NCBI RefSeq assembly: GCF_000012945.1 | Contig: NC_007511.1 | Location: forward strand, 1,178,001-1,242,000 | DNA from: Burkholderia lata | Lineage (GTDB): Bacteria > Pseudomonadota > Gammaproteobacteria > Burkholderiales > Burkholderiaceae | Length of the DNA: 64,000 nt | Reading direction: 5' to 3' | In this document: positions 8,703 to 16,941 of the stretch, one piece after another | Layout of the letters: each line of letters starts with the position of its first letter | Numbering within the stretch: the first letter of the stretch is position 1 | Program-made: the position numbers and the translations under genes | Notes under the pieces: model-generated | Told to the model about the DNA's origin: nothing | The model's input: the letters and a program-made list of their open reading frames with translations, nothing else | The model's database searches: none

Positions 8703-8737
8703 GGCCGGCTCCGACCCGTCATCAGCGGGAACCGGCC
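8703..8737. terminator. bidirectional terminator between convergent genes
   Basis: GGCCGG at 8703-8708 pairs with CCGGCC at 8732-8737, and an inner CCCG/CGGG pair extends the stem. TTTT follows on the minus strand (AAAA at 8698-8701), which suits the nitroreductase transcript best. Confidence 0.55.
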
Positions 8738-8751
8738 CCGACCGGCAGCCG

Positions 8752-9339
8752 TCACTCGATGCGGGCGATGTCGTCGAAGTCGAAGCGCGGGCTGCGCGGG
8801 AACAGGCCGGCCGGATCGCCGTAGCCGAGATTCACGAGGAAGTTGCTCCTGATCGCGGTGCCCGCGAAGAACGCGGCGTCGACCTTCGCGCCGTCGAAGC
8901 CGGACATCGGGCCCGCGTCGAGGCCGAGTGCGCGCGCGGCCAGGATCAGGTATGCGCCCTGCAGCGACGAATTGCGGAACGCGGTGGTCTCGATCAGCGC
9001 ATCGTTGCCGGCGAACCAGCTGCGTGCGTCGGCGTGCGGGAACAGGCGCGGCAGGTGCTCATGGAATGCCATGTCCATGCCGACGATCACGGTGACCGGC
9101 GCGGCCATCGTCTTCGCGAGATTGCCTTCGGACAGCGCGGGCTTCAGGCGCGCCTTCGCCTCGGGCGACTTGACGAACACGAAGCGTGCGGGGCTCGCGT
9201 TCGCCGACGTCGGGCCGAATTTCGTCAGGTCGATCAGCCGGTGCAGCAGTGCGTCGTCGACAGGTTTGTCCTGCCACGCGTTGTGCGTGCGCGCGGAGAG
9301 AAACAGTTGGTCGAGAGCGGAGTCGGACAGCGTCGTCAT
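8752..9339 (-). CDS. RutE/HadB-type nitroreductase
   Basis: Flavoprotein oxidoreductase of 195 residues, the length of the RutE/HadB branch (malonic semialdehyde reductase-like). It shows the N-terminal [18 protein letters not shown], the FMN-contacting [15 protein letters not shown] and the C-terminal [18 protein letters not shown] typical of this group. No rut genes lie nearby, so an actual role in pyrimidine breakdown is not supported; a general reductase of small aldehydes or quinones is as likely. The start at 9339 removes a low-complexity extension derived from the 7-bp repeat upstream. Confidence 0.82.
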   Translation of the reverse strand: MTTLSDSALDQLFLSARTHNAWQDKPVDDALLHRLIDLTKFGPTSANASPARFVFVKSPEAKARLKPALSEGNLAKTMAAPVTVIVGMDMAFHEHLPRLFPHADARSWFAGNDALIETTAFRNSSLQGAYLILAARALGLDAGPMSGFDGAKVDAAFFAGTAIRSNFLVNLGYGDPAGLFPRSPRFDFDDIARIE

Positions 9340-9450
9340 GATGGATGGGATCCGGAAGGAAAGCGGCCGGGGCGAGCCGACCGGGCAGAGGAAACAATGC
9401 GGCACGCTTCGGCAAGGCGGGCCGCGACACGCCGCGATGATAGCGTGATG

Positions 9451-9583
<133 letters not shown>

Positions 9584-9699
9584 CGCGGGCACGGCGGATT
9601 CCTCTTGTCAGCGAATGACAGCGCATGGCAGTGTGCGACGCCGTTGGCTAGTATGCAGGCATGCACTGTTCGCTCCGTTCATCGCCCGTTTCTCCCGAC

Positions 9700-10305
9700 A
9701 TGTCGACACCCGATCTCTTCGCTGACACGCCCGCACCCGACGTGGACTGGTACCCGGACTGGCTGGCGCCGTCCGATGCCGATCGCGTGCTGGCCGCGTT
9801 GATCGGCGAGGTCGCGTGGCAGCAGGACACGATCCGCACGCCGCGCGGACGCATTCCGTTGCCGCGGCTGACCGCATGGCAGGGCGAGCCGGATGCCGTC
9901 TACGTGTATTCGGGGATCCGCAACGTGCCGGCGCCGTGGACGCCGGCCGTGCTCGACTTGAAACGCGCGGTCGAGGCGACGTCCGGCGCGCGTTTCAACA
10001 GCGTGCTGCTCAATCGCTACCGCAACGGGCAGGACAGCCTCGGCTGGCATGCGGACAACGAGCCCGAACTGGGCGATGCGCCGGTGATCGCATCGGTGAG
10101 CCTCGGCGCGATGCGCGTGTTCGACCTTCGCCATCGCAAGACCGGTGTCACGCATGCGTATCGCCTCGGGCATGGCAGCCTGCTCGTGATGCACGGGCGC
10201 ACGCAGGCCGAATGGCAGCACCGCGTGCCGAAGGCGCCGGGCGTGCAGGGCGAGCGCGTGAACCTGACGTTTCGGCGCGTGATGCCGGTTGGTACGGGCC
10301 GGTAA
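9700..10305 (+). CDS. alkB: AlkB-family 2-oxoglutarate/Fe(II) dioxygenase
   Basis: Protein of 201 residues of the AlkB family, which repairs 1-methyladenine and 3-methylcytosine in DNA by oxidative demethylation. The Fe(II) ligands are visible as WHADNE (His and Asp, about residues 117 and 119) and QHRVPK (about 173). The 2-oxoglutarate-binding Arg pair lies in ERVNLTFRRV near the end. The nucleotide-recognition segment FNSVLLNRYRNGQDSLG is typical. The ATG at 9700 begins MSTPDLFAD, matching E. coli AlkB's start; an upstream ATG at 9661 would add 13 residues. No Ada or AlkA gene is adjacent. Confidence 0.85.
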   Translation: MSTPDLFADTPAPDVDWYPDWLAPSDADRVLAALIGEVAWQQDTIRTPRGRIPLPRLTAWQGEPDAVYVYSGIRNVPAPWTPAVLDLKRAVEATSGARFNSVLLNRYRNGQDSLGWHADNEPELGDAPVIASVSLGAMRVFDLRHRKTGVTHAYRLGHGSLLVMHGRTQAEWQHRVPKAPGVQGERVNLTFRRVMPVGTGR

Positions 10306-10644
10306 CCACCGTCGCCGCCGAGGTGCCTGGATCGCCGGACGATTCGCGCCCCTTTTTTCGATTCACCGGCGATCGATGCAGGCAAGCAGTCGCGTGTGCG
10401 GCACGTTGCCGCACGAGTGCCGAACCGGGCGCGTTGAAACGGCGCTGAGGCCCGTGCCATATAGGTTTCAGGAAAATTCGATCGACCGCCCGGTTCCGAT
10501 AGATGAGTGAAACCTCTGATGGTGCGTCGCAACAATCCTTGACTAGACTGTCGAATGGCAGAAGCGCGTCGCATCCCGGCGCGATCCTTTCGACATGCCC
10601 CAAGCGTTGCCGATGCGGTGCGCAAGGGGGCAGGAGCAAAACGC
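10306..10644. other. gene-free interval after alkB
   Basis: About 340 nt. GATCGCCGG (10330-10338) and CCGGCGATC (10366-10374) form a perfect 9-bp inverted repeat around a 27-nt loop that contains a six-T run. It could be a poor terminator. No other feature was recognised apart from the ribosome site of the next gene. Confidence 0.45.
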
Positions 10645-10851
10645 GTGACCGTATTCGACCCTTCCTTCGAACCCTCGCTGCACGTCTTTGAACAAGACGG
10701 CGGATGGCAATGGGCGCTGACGGTGAAGCGGGCGACCGGCGTTGGCGTGAAAGTCGTTGCGTTCAGCCAGGAAGGCTTTCGCGGCGAAGCCGAGGCCTAC
10801 GCCGCCGGCCAGCTTGCCCGCGCCGAGTATGACGACGCCGTGACGGCCTGA
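10645..10851 (+). CDS. small conserved-looking orphan protein
   Basis: Protein of 68 residues if the GTG at 10645 is used. AGGAG lies eight bases before it, which decides the start over an ATG at 10555 whose extra 30 residues look non-coding. The sequence (begins VTVFDPSFEPSLHVFEQDGG) reads as a compact beta-alpha domain with alternating hydrophobic residues and no signal or membrane segment. It may be one of the short Burkholderia-specific DUF families (perhaps DUF2866), but I cannot confirm this. It stands alone between alkB and the secretion island. Confidence 0.6.
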   Translation: MTVFDPSFEPSLHVFEQDGGWQWALTVKRATGVGVKVVAFSQEGFRGEAEAYAAGQLARAEYDDAVTA

Positions 10852-11158
10852 CGCCGTCGCGTCGATCCCGCCGCCCGAGGCTCGTCTTCATCGCTTGCCG
10901 CCCGCCGCCGGGTGGTTCTTTCCCGATCGTTTTCAGTTTTCCGTCGCCTGTCGCGCTTCGCGCGACAGTGCGTGCGGCGTGTTTGCACGCCCGTCCGCCT
11001 GAGCCCGCCGCGCCAAATGGTCCGTACCATTCGACACGTGTGTGCCATACGCCACGCTTAACGTCGCTGCACGGCGTCCGTCGCGCCGGCGATGCGGCTT
11101 CGTGCCGCGATTCGAATGCCGGACGCCGGACGCTGACCCATCGACAAGAATGCAGGTC
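10852..11158. other. upstream region of the gspIJ operon
   Basis: About 307 nt containing the ECF-type promoter at 11019-11050. A frame from 11042 could extend gspI at its N-terminus, but it starts inside the promoter and is not protein-like. Confidence 0.6.
11019..11050 (+). promoter_or_regulatory. ECF-type promoter for gspIJ
   Basis: GGTCCGTACC, 16-nt spacer, CCATAC. It matches the -35 and -10 of the other copies in this island, with 108 nt from the -10 to the gspI start. Confidence 0.7.
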
Positions 11159-11590
11159 ATGTGCGACGACAGAACCGACTACAACCGCCAGGCATGCGGC
11201 GGATCGCGCACGGCGCGGGCGCCGGAACGGGGATTCACGCTGATCGAGGTGCTGATCGCGCTGGCGATCGTCGCCGTGGCGCTCGGCGCCGTGATGCGCG
11301 CGATCGGCGCGCTCGCGTCGGATACCGACATGGCGCGCATGCGGCTGCTCGCGTTGTGGAGCGCCGACAACGCGCTCGGCGAAATCCGCATTGCATCGAC
11401 CTGGCCGTCCGTCGGCACCAACACGTTTGCCTGCCCGCAGGGGCGCTACCGGTTCGTGTGCCGCCAGTCGGTGGCCGCGCTGCCGAGCCCGCTCGTGCGT
11501 CGCGTGACGGTGAGCGTGTATCCGTCCGCGTCGAGCCGCAACGTGCTCGCGGAAGTCGTCACGGTGATCCAGAATGAAGCGCGCCGCTGA
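11159..11590 (+). CDS. gspI: type II secretion minor pseudopilin GspI
   Basis: Minor pseudopilin of 143 residues. The prepilin peptidase site is ERG/FTLIE after an unusually long hydrophilic leader of about 23 residues, followed by the hydrophobic helix VLIALAIVAVALGAVMRAIG. The body has GspI features, including NALGEIR and the C-terminal RRVTVSVYP. GspI, J and K form the tip of the pseudopilus that pushes substrates through the secretin. The ATG at 11159 was chosen; an in-frame ATG at 11150 is equally possible. The gene overlaps gspJ by 17 nt. In an Hxc-type system this would be HxcV. Confidence 0.88.
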   Translation: MCDDRTDYNRQACGGSRTARAPERGFTLIEVLIALAIVAVALGAVMRAIGALASDTDMARMRLLALWSADNALGEIRIASTWPSVGTNTFACPQGRYRFVCRQSVAALPSPLVRRVTVSVYPSASSRNVLAEVVTVIQNEARR

Positions 11591-12254
11591 CCCGCGCGCG
11601 GCAGCGCGTGCCGGCAACCGTGCCCGTGCCCGCGGCTTCACGCTGATCGAGATGCTGGTCGCGATTGCGCTGCTCGCCGTGATCGCGCTGTTGTCGTGGC
11701 GCGGTCTCGATGCGACGATCCGCGGCCGCGACGATATTGCGTCGAATCTGGCGCAAACGCGTCTGCTCGGCCGCTACTTCTCTCAACTGCAGTTCGACCT
11801 GACGAACCTCGTGACGCCCGATGAAGTATTCGGGCCGCCGCTGCGCATCCGCCCGGGCGAACTCGTGATGGTGCGCCATCTCGGGGTCGGCGGCGGGCCG
11901 ACGCAGATGCAGGTGGTGCGCTACCAGCTCAAGGGGCGCGAGCTCGTGCGCAGTGCGTCGCAGCCGCTCGCGTCGCTCGTCGAAGTCGACGACGCGCTGC
12001 ATCACATGGATGGGTTCGCGCGCGTGGTGGTCAGCAATGATGCGCGCTCGATGCAGCTTTCCGTGTGGATTCCGCCCGGCGGATGGACGACGAGCCAGGC
12101 CGTCATCGAACAGTCGTATGCGCAGTTTCTCGCGCAGCACGGCATCAGCAACTTCACGTCGATCGGCGTGCCGGTGCCGCGCGGCGTTCGCTTCTCGGTC
12201 ACGATGGGCGCGCCGGCGGTCGAATACGTGCGGACGATCCCGATCGGCCAGTGA
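11574..12254 (+). CDS. gspJ: type II secretion minor pseudopilin GspJ
   Basis: Minor pseudopilin of 226 residues. The processing site is ARG/FTLIEMLVAIALLAVIALL after a 21-residue basic leader. The soluble domain contains the GspJ-type SWRGLDATIRGRDDI and FSQLQFDLTNL segments. It overlaps gspI, so the two are co-transcribed from the ECF-type promoter upstream. The next gene begins 178 nt later behind its own copy of that promoter, so gspIJ form a separate unit. In an Hxc-type system this would be HxcW. Confidence 0.88.
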   Translation: MKRAADPRAAARAGNRARARGFTLIEMLVAIALLAVIALLSWRGLDATIRGRDDIASNLAQTRLLGRYFSQLQFDLTNLVTPDEVFGPPLRIRPGELVMVRHLGVGGGPTQMQVVRYQLKGRELVRSASQPLASLVEVDDALHHMDGFARVVVSNDARSMQLSVWIPPGGWTTSQAVIEQSYAQFLAQHGISNFTSIGVPVPRGVRFSVTMGAPAVEYVRTIPIGQ

Positions 12255-12307
12255 CGGCGGCGCGCGCGGCCCCCGGCACGGCGTGTGTTCCGTCCCCCGG
12301 ACAAAAT

Positions 12308-12339
12308 GGTCCGTAACTTTCGTCATACATCTGTTATTG
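12308..12339 (+). promoter_or_regulatory. ECF-type promoter for the TPR-glycosyltransferase operon
   Basis: GGTCCGTAAC, 16-nt spacer, TTATTG, ending 93 nt before the GTG start of the first TPR gene. Confidence 0.7.
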
Positions 12340-12432
12340 CCCGTCCGTTAGTCTCGTGACGAGCATGGCCGCCGCGACCGGTTCCATCGAACCGGATCGG
12401 CGGCGGCATCGGCAAACGGGAAGGGGGCGAAC

Positions 12433-14655
12433 GTGACGGTCGAGCACCGGCATGATGCACACGCGGGCGCGTCGGGACTCGACGCGCGCGAACAACGGCA
12501 ATCGGCGGCGATCCTGAGCCGCGCACAAAACTGGCACAGCGCCGGACGATTCGACGACGCGGCGCGCGAATATCTCGCCGTGCTCGAGAAGGAGCCGGAC
12601 AATCCCCAGGCATTGCACCTGTACGGCATCCTGCAGTTCCAGCGCGGGGCGGCCGACGACGCCGAAGCGTTGCTGCGCCAGTCGGTTGCGATCGCACCCG
12701 GCACGCGCGTGCTGTCGGATCTCGGCGCGATCGCCGGCGAGCGTGGCCGTGTCGGCGAGGCGCTCGAGCATTTCGCGGCCGCGCTGCGAGCGACGCCCGA
12801 CGACGTGCAGACGCTCGTGCGCCGCGGCAACACGCTGCTCGGGCTGCGCCGCCCTGACGAGGCGCTGGCGTCATTCGACCGCGCGCTCGCGGTGTCGCCG
12901 CTGGTGCTCGATGCGCTTTGCAATCGCGGCAGCGCGCTGCGTGCGCTGAGTCGTTTCGACGAGGCGCTCGATACCTACGATCGCGCGCTGATGGTCGACC
13001 CGCGTTCGTTCGAATCGTGGTTCAACCGCGGCCTCGTACTGCGCGAGCTACAGCGGCCGGCCGATGCGCTGCAGTGCTTCGAGCGCGCCAATGCGATCCG
13101 GCCCGGCATGGCCGCGATCATGGCCGAGCGCGGCCGCACGCTGATCGATCTCGATCGGCCGGGCGAGGCGCTCGACGCGTTCAACGAAGCGATCGCTGCC
13201 GATCCCGCGCGGATCGACGTGCTTTACAACAGCGCGGTCGCGCTCGAACGGCTCGGCCGCGCGGACGAAGCGCTCGCCCGTTGCGAGCGCGTGCTGAGTT
13301 TCGATCCGGATCATGTTCGCGCCCATGCGAGCCGTGGCAACGCGCTACTGCAGCTCAAGCGCCACGATGACGCGCTGGTGGCCTATGCGCGTGCGCTGGC
13401 GCTCGATCCGCATTCGGCGGAGACGTTGTGCAATCGCGGCACCGCGTTGCGTTACCTGAAGCGTTACGACGACGCGCTGGCCAGCTACGACGCCGCGCTT
13501 GCGCGCGACGCGCGGTTCGCCGAAGCGTGGACCAACCGCAGCAGCGTGCTGCAGGACCTGCATCGCTACGACGAAGCGATGGCGTCGCTCGACCGTGCGC
13601 TCGCGCTGCGTCCCGATCACGCGACGAACTGGCTCAACCGCGGCAACCTGCATTTCGAAACGGCGCGCACGGACGATGCGCTTGCCTCGTACGACCGCGC
13701 GATCGCGCTGCAACCCGATTACGCCGAAGCGCATTTCGCACGTGCGTCGTTGTATCTGATCGAAGGCGATTTCGCGCGCGGCTGGCCCGAGTACGAATGG
13801 CGGCTGCGCGATGCGCAGCTTGCGCGGCACTACCGGCCGTTCACGCAGCCGGCGTGGCAGGGCGACACGCCGCTCGACGGTCGGACGGTGCTGATTCATG
13901 CGGAACAAGGATTCGGCGACACGCTGCATTTTTGCCGCTATGTGCCGCTGGTGGCCGCACGTGGCGCGCGAGTCGTGTTCGAGGTGCAGCCGCAACTGCG
14001 CGCGCTGATGGCGTCGCTGTCCGGCGCGGCCCACGTGATCGCGCGCGGCGAACCATTGCCGGCGTTCGACTGCCAGGCCCCGTTGTTGAGCCTGCCACAT
14101 GCGTTTCGCACCGACGAAGCCACGATTCCGCATGCCGGCGCCTATCTGCATGCCGACCCGCAGCGCACGCGCCAGTGGGACGCGCTGCTCGGCGAGCGGC
14201 GCCGGCCGCGGATCGGGATCGCATGGGCCGGCAATCCGGAGCACCGGAATGATCACAACCGGTCGATCGATTTCTCGTGGCTCGCGCCGCTGTTCGATCT
14301 CGACGTCGACTGGATCAGTCTGCAAAAGCCCGTGCGCGAACGCGACGAGGCGCTGCTCGCGGGTGCGCCGGTGCGTCGCGTCGACGACGAACTCGGCGAC
14401 TTCGCCGACACGGCCGCGCTGATCGGCGCGCTGGATCTCGTGATTGCGGTCGATTCCGCCGTCGCGCATCTGGCGGGTGCGCTGGGCCACGCGGTCTGGG
14501 TGCTGCTGCCCGATCCGGCGGAGTGGCGCTGGATGCGCACGCGCGGCGACAGCCCGTGGTATCCGTCCGCGCGGCTGTTCCGGCAGGCCGTGCCGGGGGA
14601 CTGGACAGGCGCGATCGACGCGGTGCGTGCCGCGATCGGGCCGATGACACGTTAG
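12433..14655 (+). CDS. TPR protein with C-terminal glycosyltransferase-like domain, copy 1
   Basis: Cytoplasmic protein of 740 residues with no signal or membrane segment. Residues about 30-440 are roughly twelve tandem TPR units with the canonical spacing of A, G, Y and A. Residues about 450-740 resemble the glycosyltransferase-like module often fused to bacterial TPR arrays: HAEQGFGDTLHFCRYVPLV, then GIAWAGNPEH, ISLQKP and VDSAVAHLAGALGH. This end resembles the GT-B nucleotide-sugar site of GT9/GT41-type enzymes. The GTG start has AAGGGGG just upstream. It is first of three tandem paralogues before the giant exoprotein, suggesting exoprotein glycosylation, as HMW1C does for HMW1. That role is inference. 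Confidence 0.85.
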   Translation: MTVEHRHDAHAGASGLDAREQRQSAAILSRAQNWHSAGRFDDAAREYLAVLEKEPDNPQALHLYGILQFQRGAADDAEALLRQSVAIAPGTRVLSDLGAIAGERGRVGEALEHFAAALRATPDDVQTLVRRGNTLLGLRRPDEALASFDRALAVSPLVLDALCNRGSALRALSRFDEALDTYDRALMVDPRSFESWFNRGLVLRELQRPADALQCFERANAIRPGMAAIMAERGRTLIDLDRPGEALDAFNEAIAADPARIDVLYNSAVALERLGRADEALARCERVLSFDPDHVRAHASRGNALLQLKRHDDALVAYARALALDPHSAETLCNRGTALRYLKRYDDALASYDAALARDARFAEAWTNRSSVLQDLHRYDEAMASLDRALALRPDHATNWLNRGNLHFETARTDDALASYDRAIALQPDYAEAHFARASLYLIEGDFARGWPEYEWRLRDAQLARHYRPFTQPAWQGDTPLDGRTVLIHAEQGFGDTLHFCRYVPLVAARGARVVFEVQPQLRALMASLSGAAHVIARGEPLPAFDCQAPLLSLPHAFRTDEATIPHAGAYLHADPQRTRQWDALLGERRRPRIGIAWAGNPEHRNDHNRSIDFSWLAPLFDLDVDWISLQKPVRERDEALLAGAPVRRVDDELGDFADTAALIGALDLVIAVDSAVAHLAGALGHAVWVLLPDPAEWRWMRTRGDSPWYPSARLFRQAVPGDWTGAIDAVRAAIGPMTR

Positions 14656-14697
14656 ACACGACACGCGATACCAACAGCGACAAGTGGGGGCCACACG

Positions 14698-16941
14698 ATG
14701 ACACCGAACGGGGAAGGGACGACACTCGCGAGCGCGCCGGTCGCGCCGGATCGCCGTCCGCCCGATACCGCGCAACTCGAACGGCTGCTCCTGCGCGCGC
14801 GCAAGGCGCACCACGAGGGCGCGCTGCAGCATGCGGAGCACGCGTATACCGAATTGCTGACGCTCGATCCCGAGCATCCGGAGGCGCTGCACCTGCTCGG
14901 CGCGGTGCGCTTCCAGCAAGGGCGGCTCGACGACGCCGAGCCGCTGATGCGGCGCTCGATCGAGCACCGGCCGGTGCCGCTCGCGCTCGCGAATTACGCG
15001 GCGGTGCTGACCGGGCTCGGGCGGGAGCACGACGCGCTCGTGCGCCTCGACGAAGCACTCGCGATCAACCCGGTTCACCAGCGCGTACTGTTTCAGCGCG
15101 CGGGCCTGCTCGGGCAGCTCGCCCGGTACGACGACGCATGTACGGTCTACGATCGGCTGCTCGAGTTGACGCCTGGTTTTGCCGACGGCTATGTGAAGCG
15201 CAGCGACATGCTGCGCGCGCTCGGCCGTCACGACGAAGCGCTTGCCGATTGCGATCGGTCGATCGCGCTGGCCGGGCGTTCGTTCGATGCGATGCGCGGA
15301 CGCGGCCTCGCGCTGCGCGAACTCGGCCGCTTCCGCGATGCAGTCGACAGCTACGGCTACGCGCTCGCTCAGATGCCCGGCAGCACCGAAGTGCTGTTCC
15401 TGCGCGGTGTCGCGTATCTCGATCTGCAGGATCCCGAGCGCGCGCTCGCGGATTTCAATGCGGCGATCGCGGCGAGCCCGACTTTCATCGATGCGATCTT
15501 CAACAGCTCGATCGCGCTCGAGCTGCTGGGCCGGCACGACGAAGCGCTCGTGCGCTGCGACCGTGTGCTCGCGATCGATCCGCGCCACGCACGGGCACTG
15601 GCGAACCGCGGCAACGCGGCCAGCCACCTGGAACGCTATCGCGACGCGGCCGACAGCTACGCGCGTGCACTCGACGCGGAACCGCGCAGCACCGGCGTGC
15701 TGTGCAACTACGCGAGCGCGCTGATGCGCATCGAACGTCACGACGATGCGCGCGACATGTGCGACCGTGCGCTTGCGCTCGATGCGGGCTACGTGCCAGC
15801 CTGGTTCACGCGCGGCCGCGTGCAGCTCGAGACGCACCGCTACGAGGCCGCGCTCGACGATTTCGCGCGCGTGATCGAGGCGACGCCGCGCGACAAGCTT
15901 GCGCATTTTCATCAAGCTAACGCCCTGCGTGCGCTGCGGCAGCACGACGCCGCTCGGCAGGCCTACGCGGATGCGATCGAGATCGATCCCGACTACGTGC
16001 TCGCGCACTGCATGCGTGCGTTCCTGTGCCTGTCGATCGGCGATTTCGAAGCGGGTTGGGCCGAGTATGAATGGCGTTGGCGCGATACGCAGCTCGATGG
16101 CAGTCGACGCAATTTTGTGCAACCGCGATGGAAGCGTGAAATGCCGCTCGACGGTAGGACGATCTTGCTGTACGCCGAACAGGGGCTCGGCGACACGCTG
16201 CAGTTCTGTCGCTACGTGCCGCTCGTGAAGGCGCTCGGCGCGCGTGTCGTGGTCGAGTCGCCAGTTGAATTGCGGCCACTGTTGGCGACGCTCGACGGCA
16301 TCGATACGATGATCACGCGCGGCGATCCGCTGCCGCAGTTCGACTTGCATTGCCCACTGCTGAGCCTGCCGCTCGAATTCCGTACGGACCTGGCGTCGAT
16401 TCCCGCTGGCGTTCCGTATCTGCGGGCCGACCCGGTGCTGGTCGCGCGCTGGCAAGACATGCTCGGCTCGTCGGGCCGTCCGCGTGTCGGGCTCGTCTGG
16501 TCCGGCAATCCGATGCACTCAAATGATCGGAATCGTTCAATGACACTGACCGATCTGCTGCCGCTGCTCGATGACAGGTACGACTGGATCAGTCTGCAGA
16601 AGGTGGTGCGCGACGAGGATCGTCCGGTGCTCGAATCGAATCCGATCCGATTCGTCGGCAATGAACTGCGAGACTTCGCCGATACGGCGGCGTTGGCTCA
16701 ACTGATGGACTGCGTGGTCAGTGTCGATACGTCGGTTGCGCATCTCGCTGGCGCGCTCGGCCGACCGCTCGCGATGATGATTCCGCATACGCCTGATTTT
16801 CGCTGGCTGCTCGATCGGGACGACAGCCCGTGGTACCCGTCCGCGCGACTGTTCCGTCAGCCGGAAGGTGGGCAATGGGCACCCGTTGTCGAACGGATCG
16901 CGGCCGAGTTGCCCGCGATCGTAGGTGGAGGGCCGCGATGA
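14698..16941 (+). CDS. TPR protein with C-terminal glycosyltransferase-like domain, copy 2
   Basis: Protein of 747 residues, same architecture as its neighbours: TPR array to about residue 450, then HQANALRALRQHDAAR and YEWRWRDTQ leading into the catalytic-like module with YAEQGLGDTLQFCRYVPLV, GLVWSGNPMHSNDRNRS, WISLQKVV and VDTSVAHLAGALGRP. The HSNDRNRSM stretch, the Asp-Thr-Ser-Val-Ala-His motif and the late DDSPWYPSARLFRQ are shared by all three copies and are probably the active-site walls. It starts 42 nt after copy 1 behind GTGGGGG, and its stop overlaps the start of copy 3 (ATGA). Confidence 0.85.
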   Translation: MTPNGEGTTLASAPVAPDRRPPDTAQLERLLLRARKAHHEGALQHAEHAYTELLTLDPEHPEALHLLGAVRFQQGRLDDAEPLMRRSIEHRPVPLALANYAAVLTGLGREHDALVRLDEALAINPVHQRVLFQRAGLLGQLARYDDACTVYDRLLELTPGFADGYVKRSDMLRALGRHDEALADCDRSIALAGRSFDAMRGRGLALRELGRFRDAVDSYGYALAQMPGSTEVLFLRGVAYLDLQDPERALADFNAAIAASPTFIDAIFNSSIALELLGRHDEALVRCDRVLAIDPRHARALANRGNAASHLERYRDAADSYARALDAEPRSTGVLCNYASALMRIERHDDARDMCDRALALDAGYVPAWFTRGRVQLETHRYEAALDDFARVIEATPRDKLAHFHQANALRALRQHDAARQAYADAIEIDPDYVLAHCMRAFLCLSIGDFEAGWAEYEWRWRDTQLDGSRRNFVQPRWKREMPLDGRTILLYAEQGLGDTLQFCRYVPLVKALGARVVVESPVELRPLLATLDGIDTMITRGDPLPQFDLHCPLLSLPLEFRTDLASIPAGVPYLRADPVLVARWQDMLGSSGRPRVGLVWSGNPMHSNDRNRSMTLTDLLPLLDDRYDWISLQKVVRDEDRPVLESNPIRFVGNELRDFADTAALAQLMDCVVSVDTSVAHLAGALGRPLAMMIPHTPDFRWLLDRDDSPWYPSARLFRQPEGGQWAPVVERIAAELPAIVGGGPR

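Noticed and set aside
13345..16518. A 1057-codon open frame antisense to two TPR genes
   Set aside because: It mirrors the periodic TPR coding sequence and has shadow-type composition; the plus-strand frames have clear motifs.
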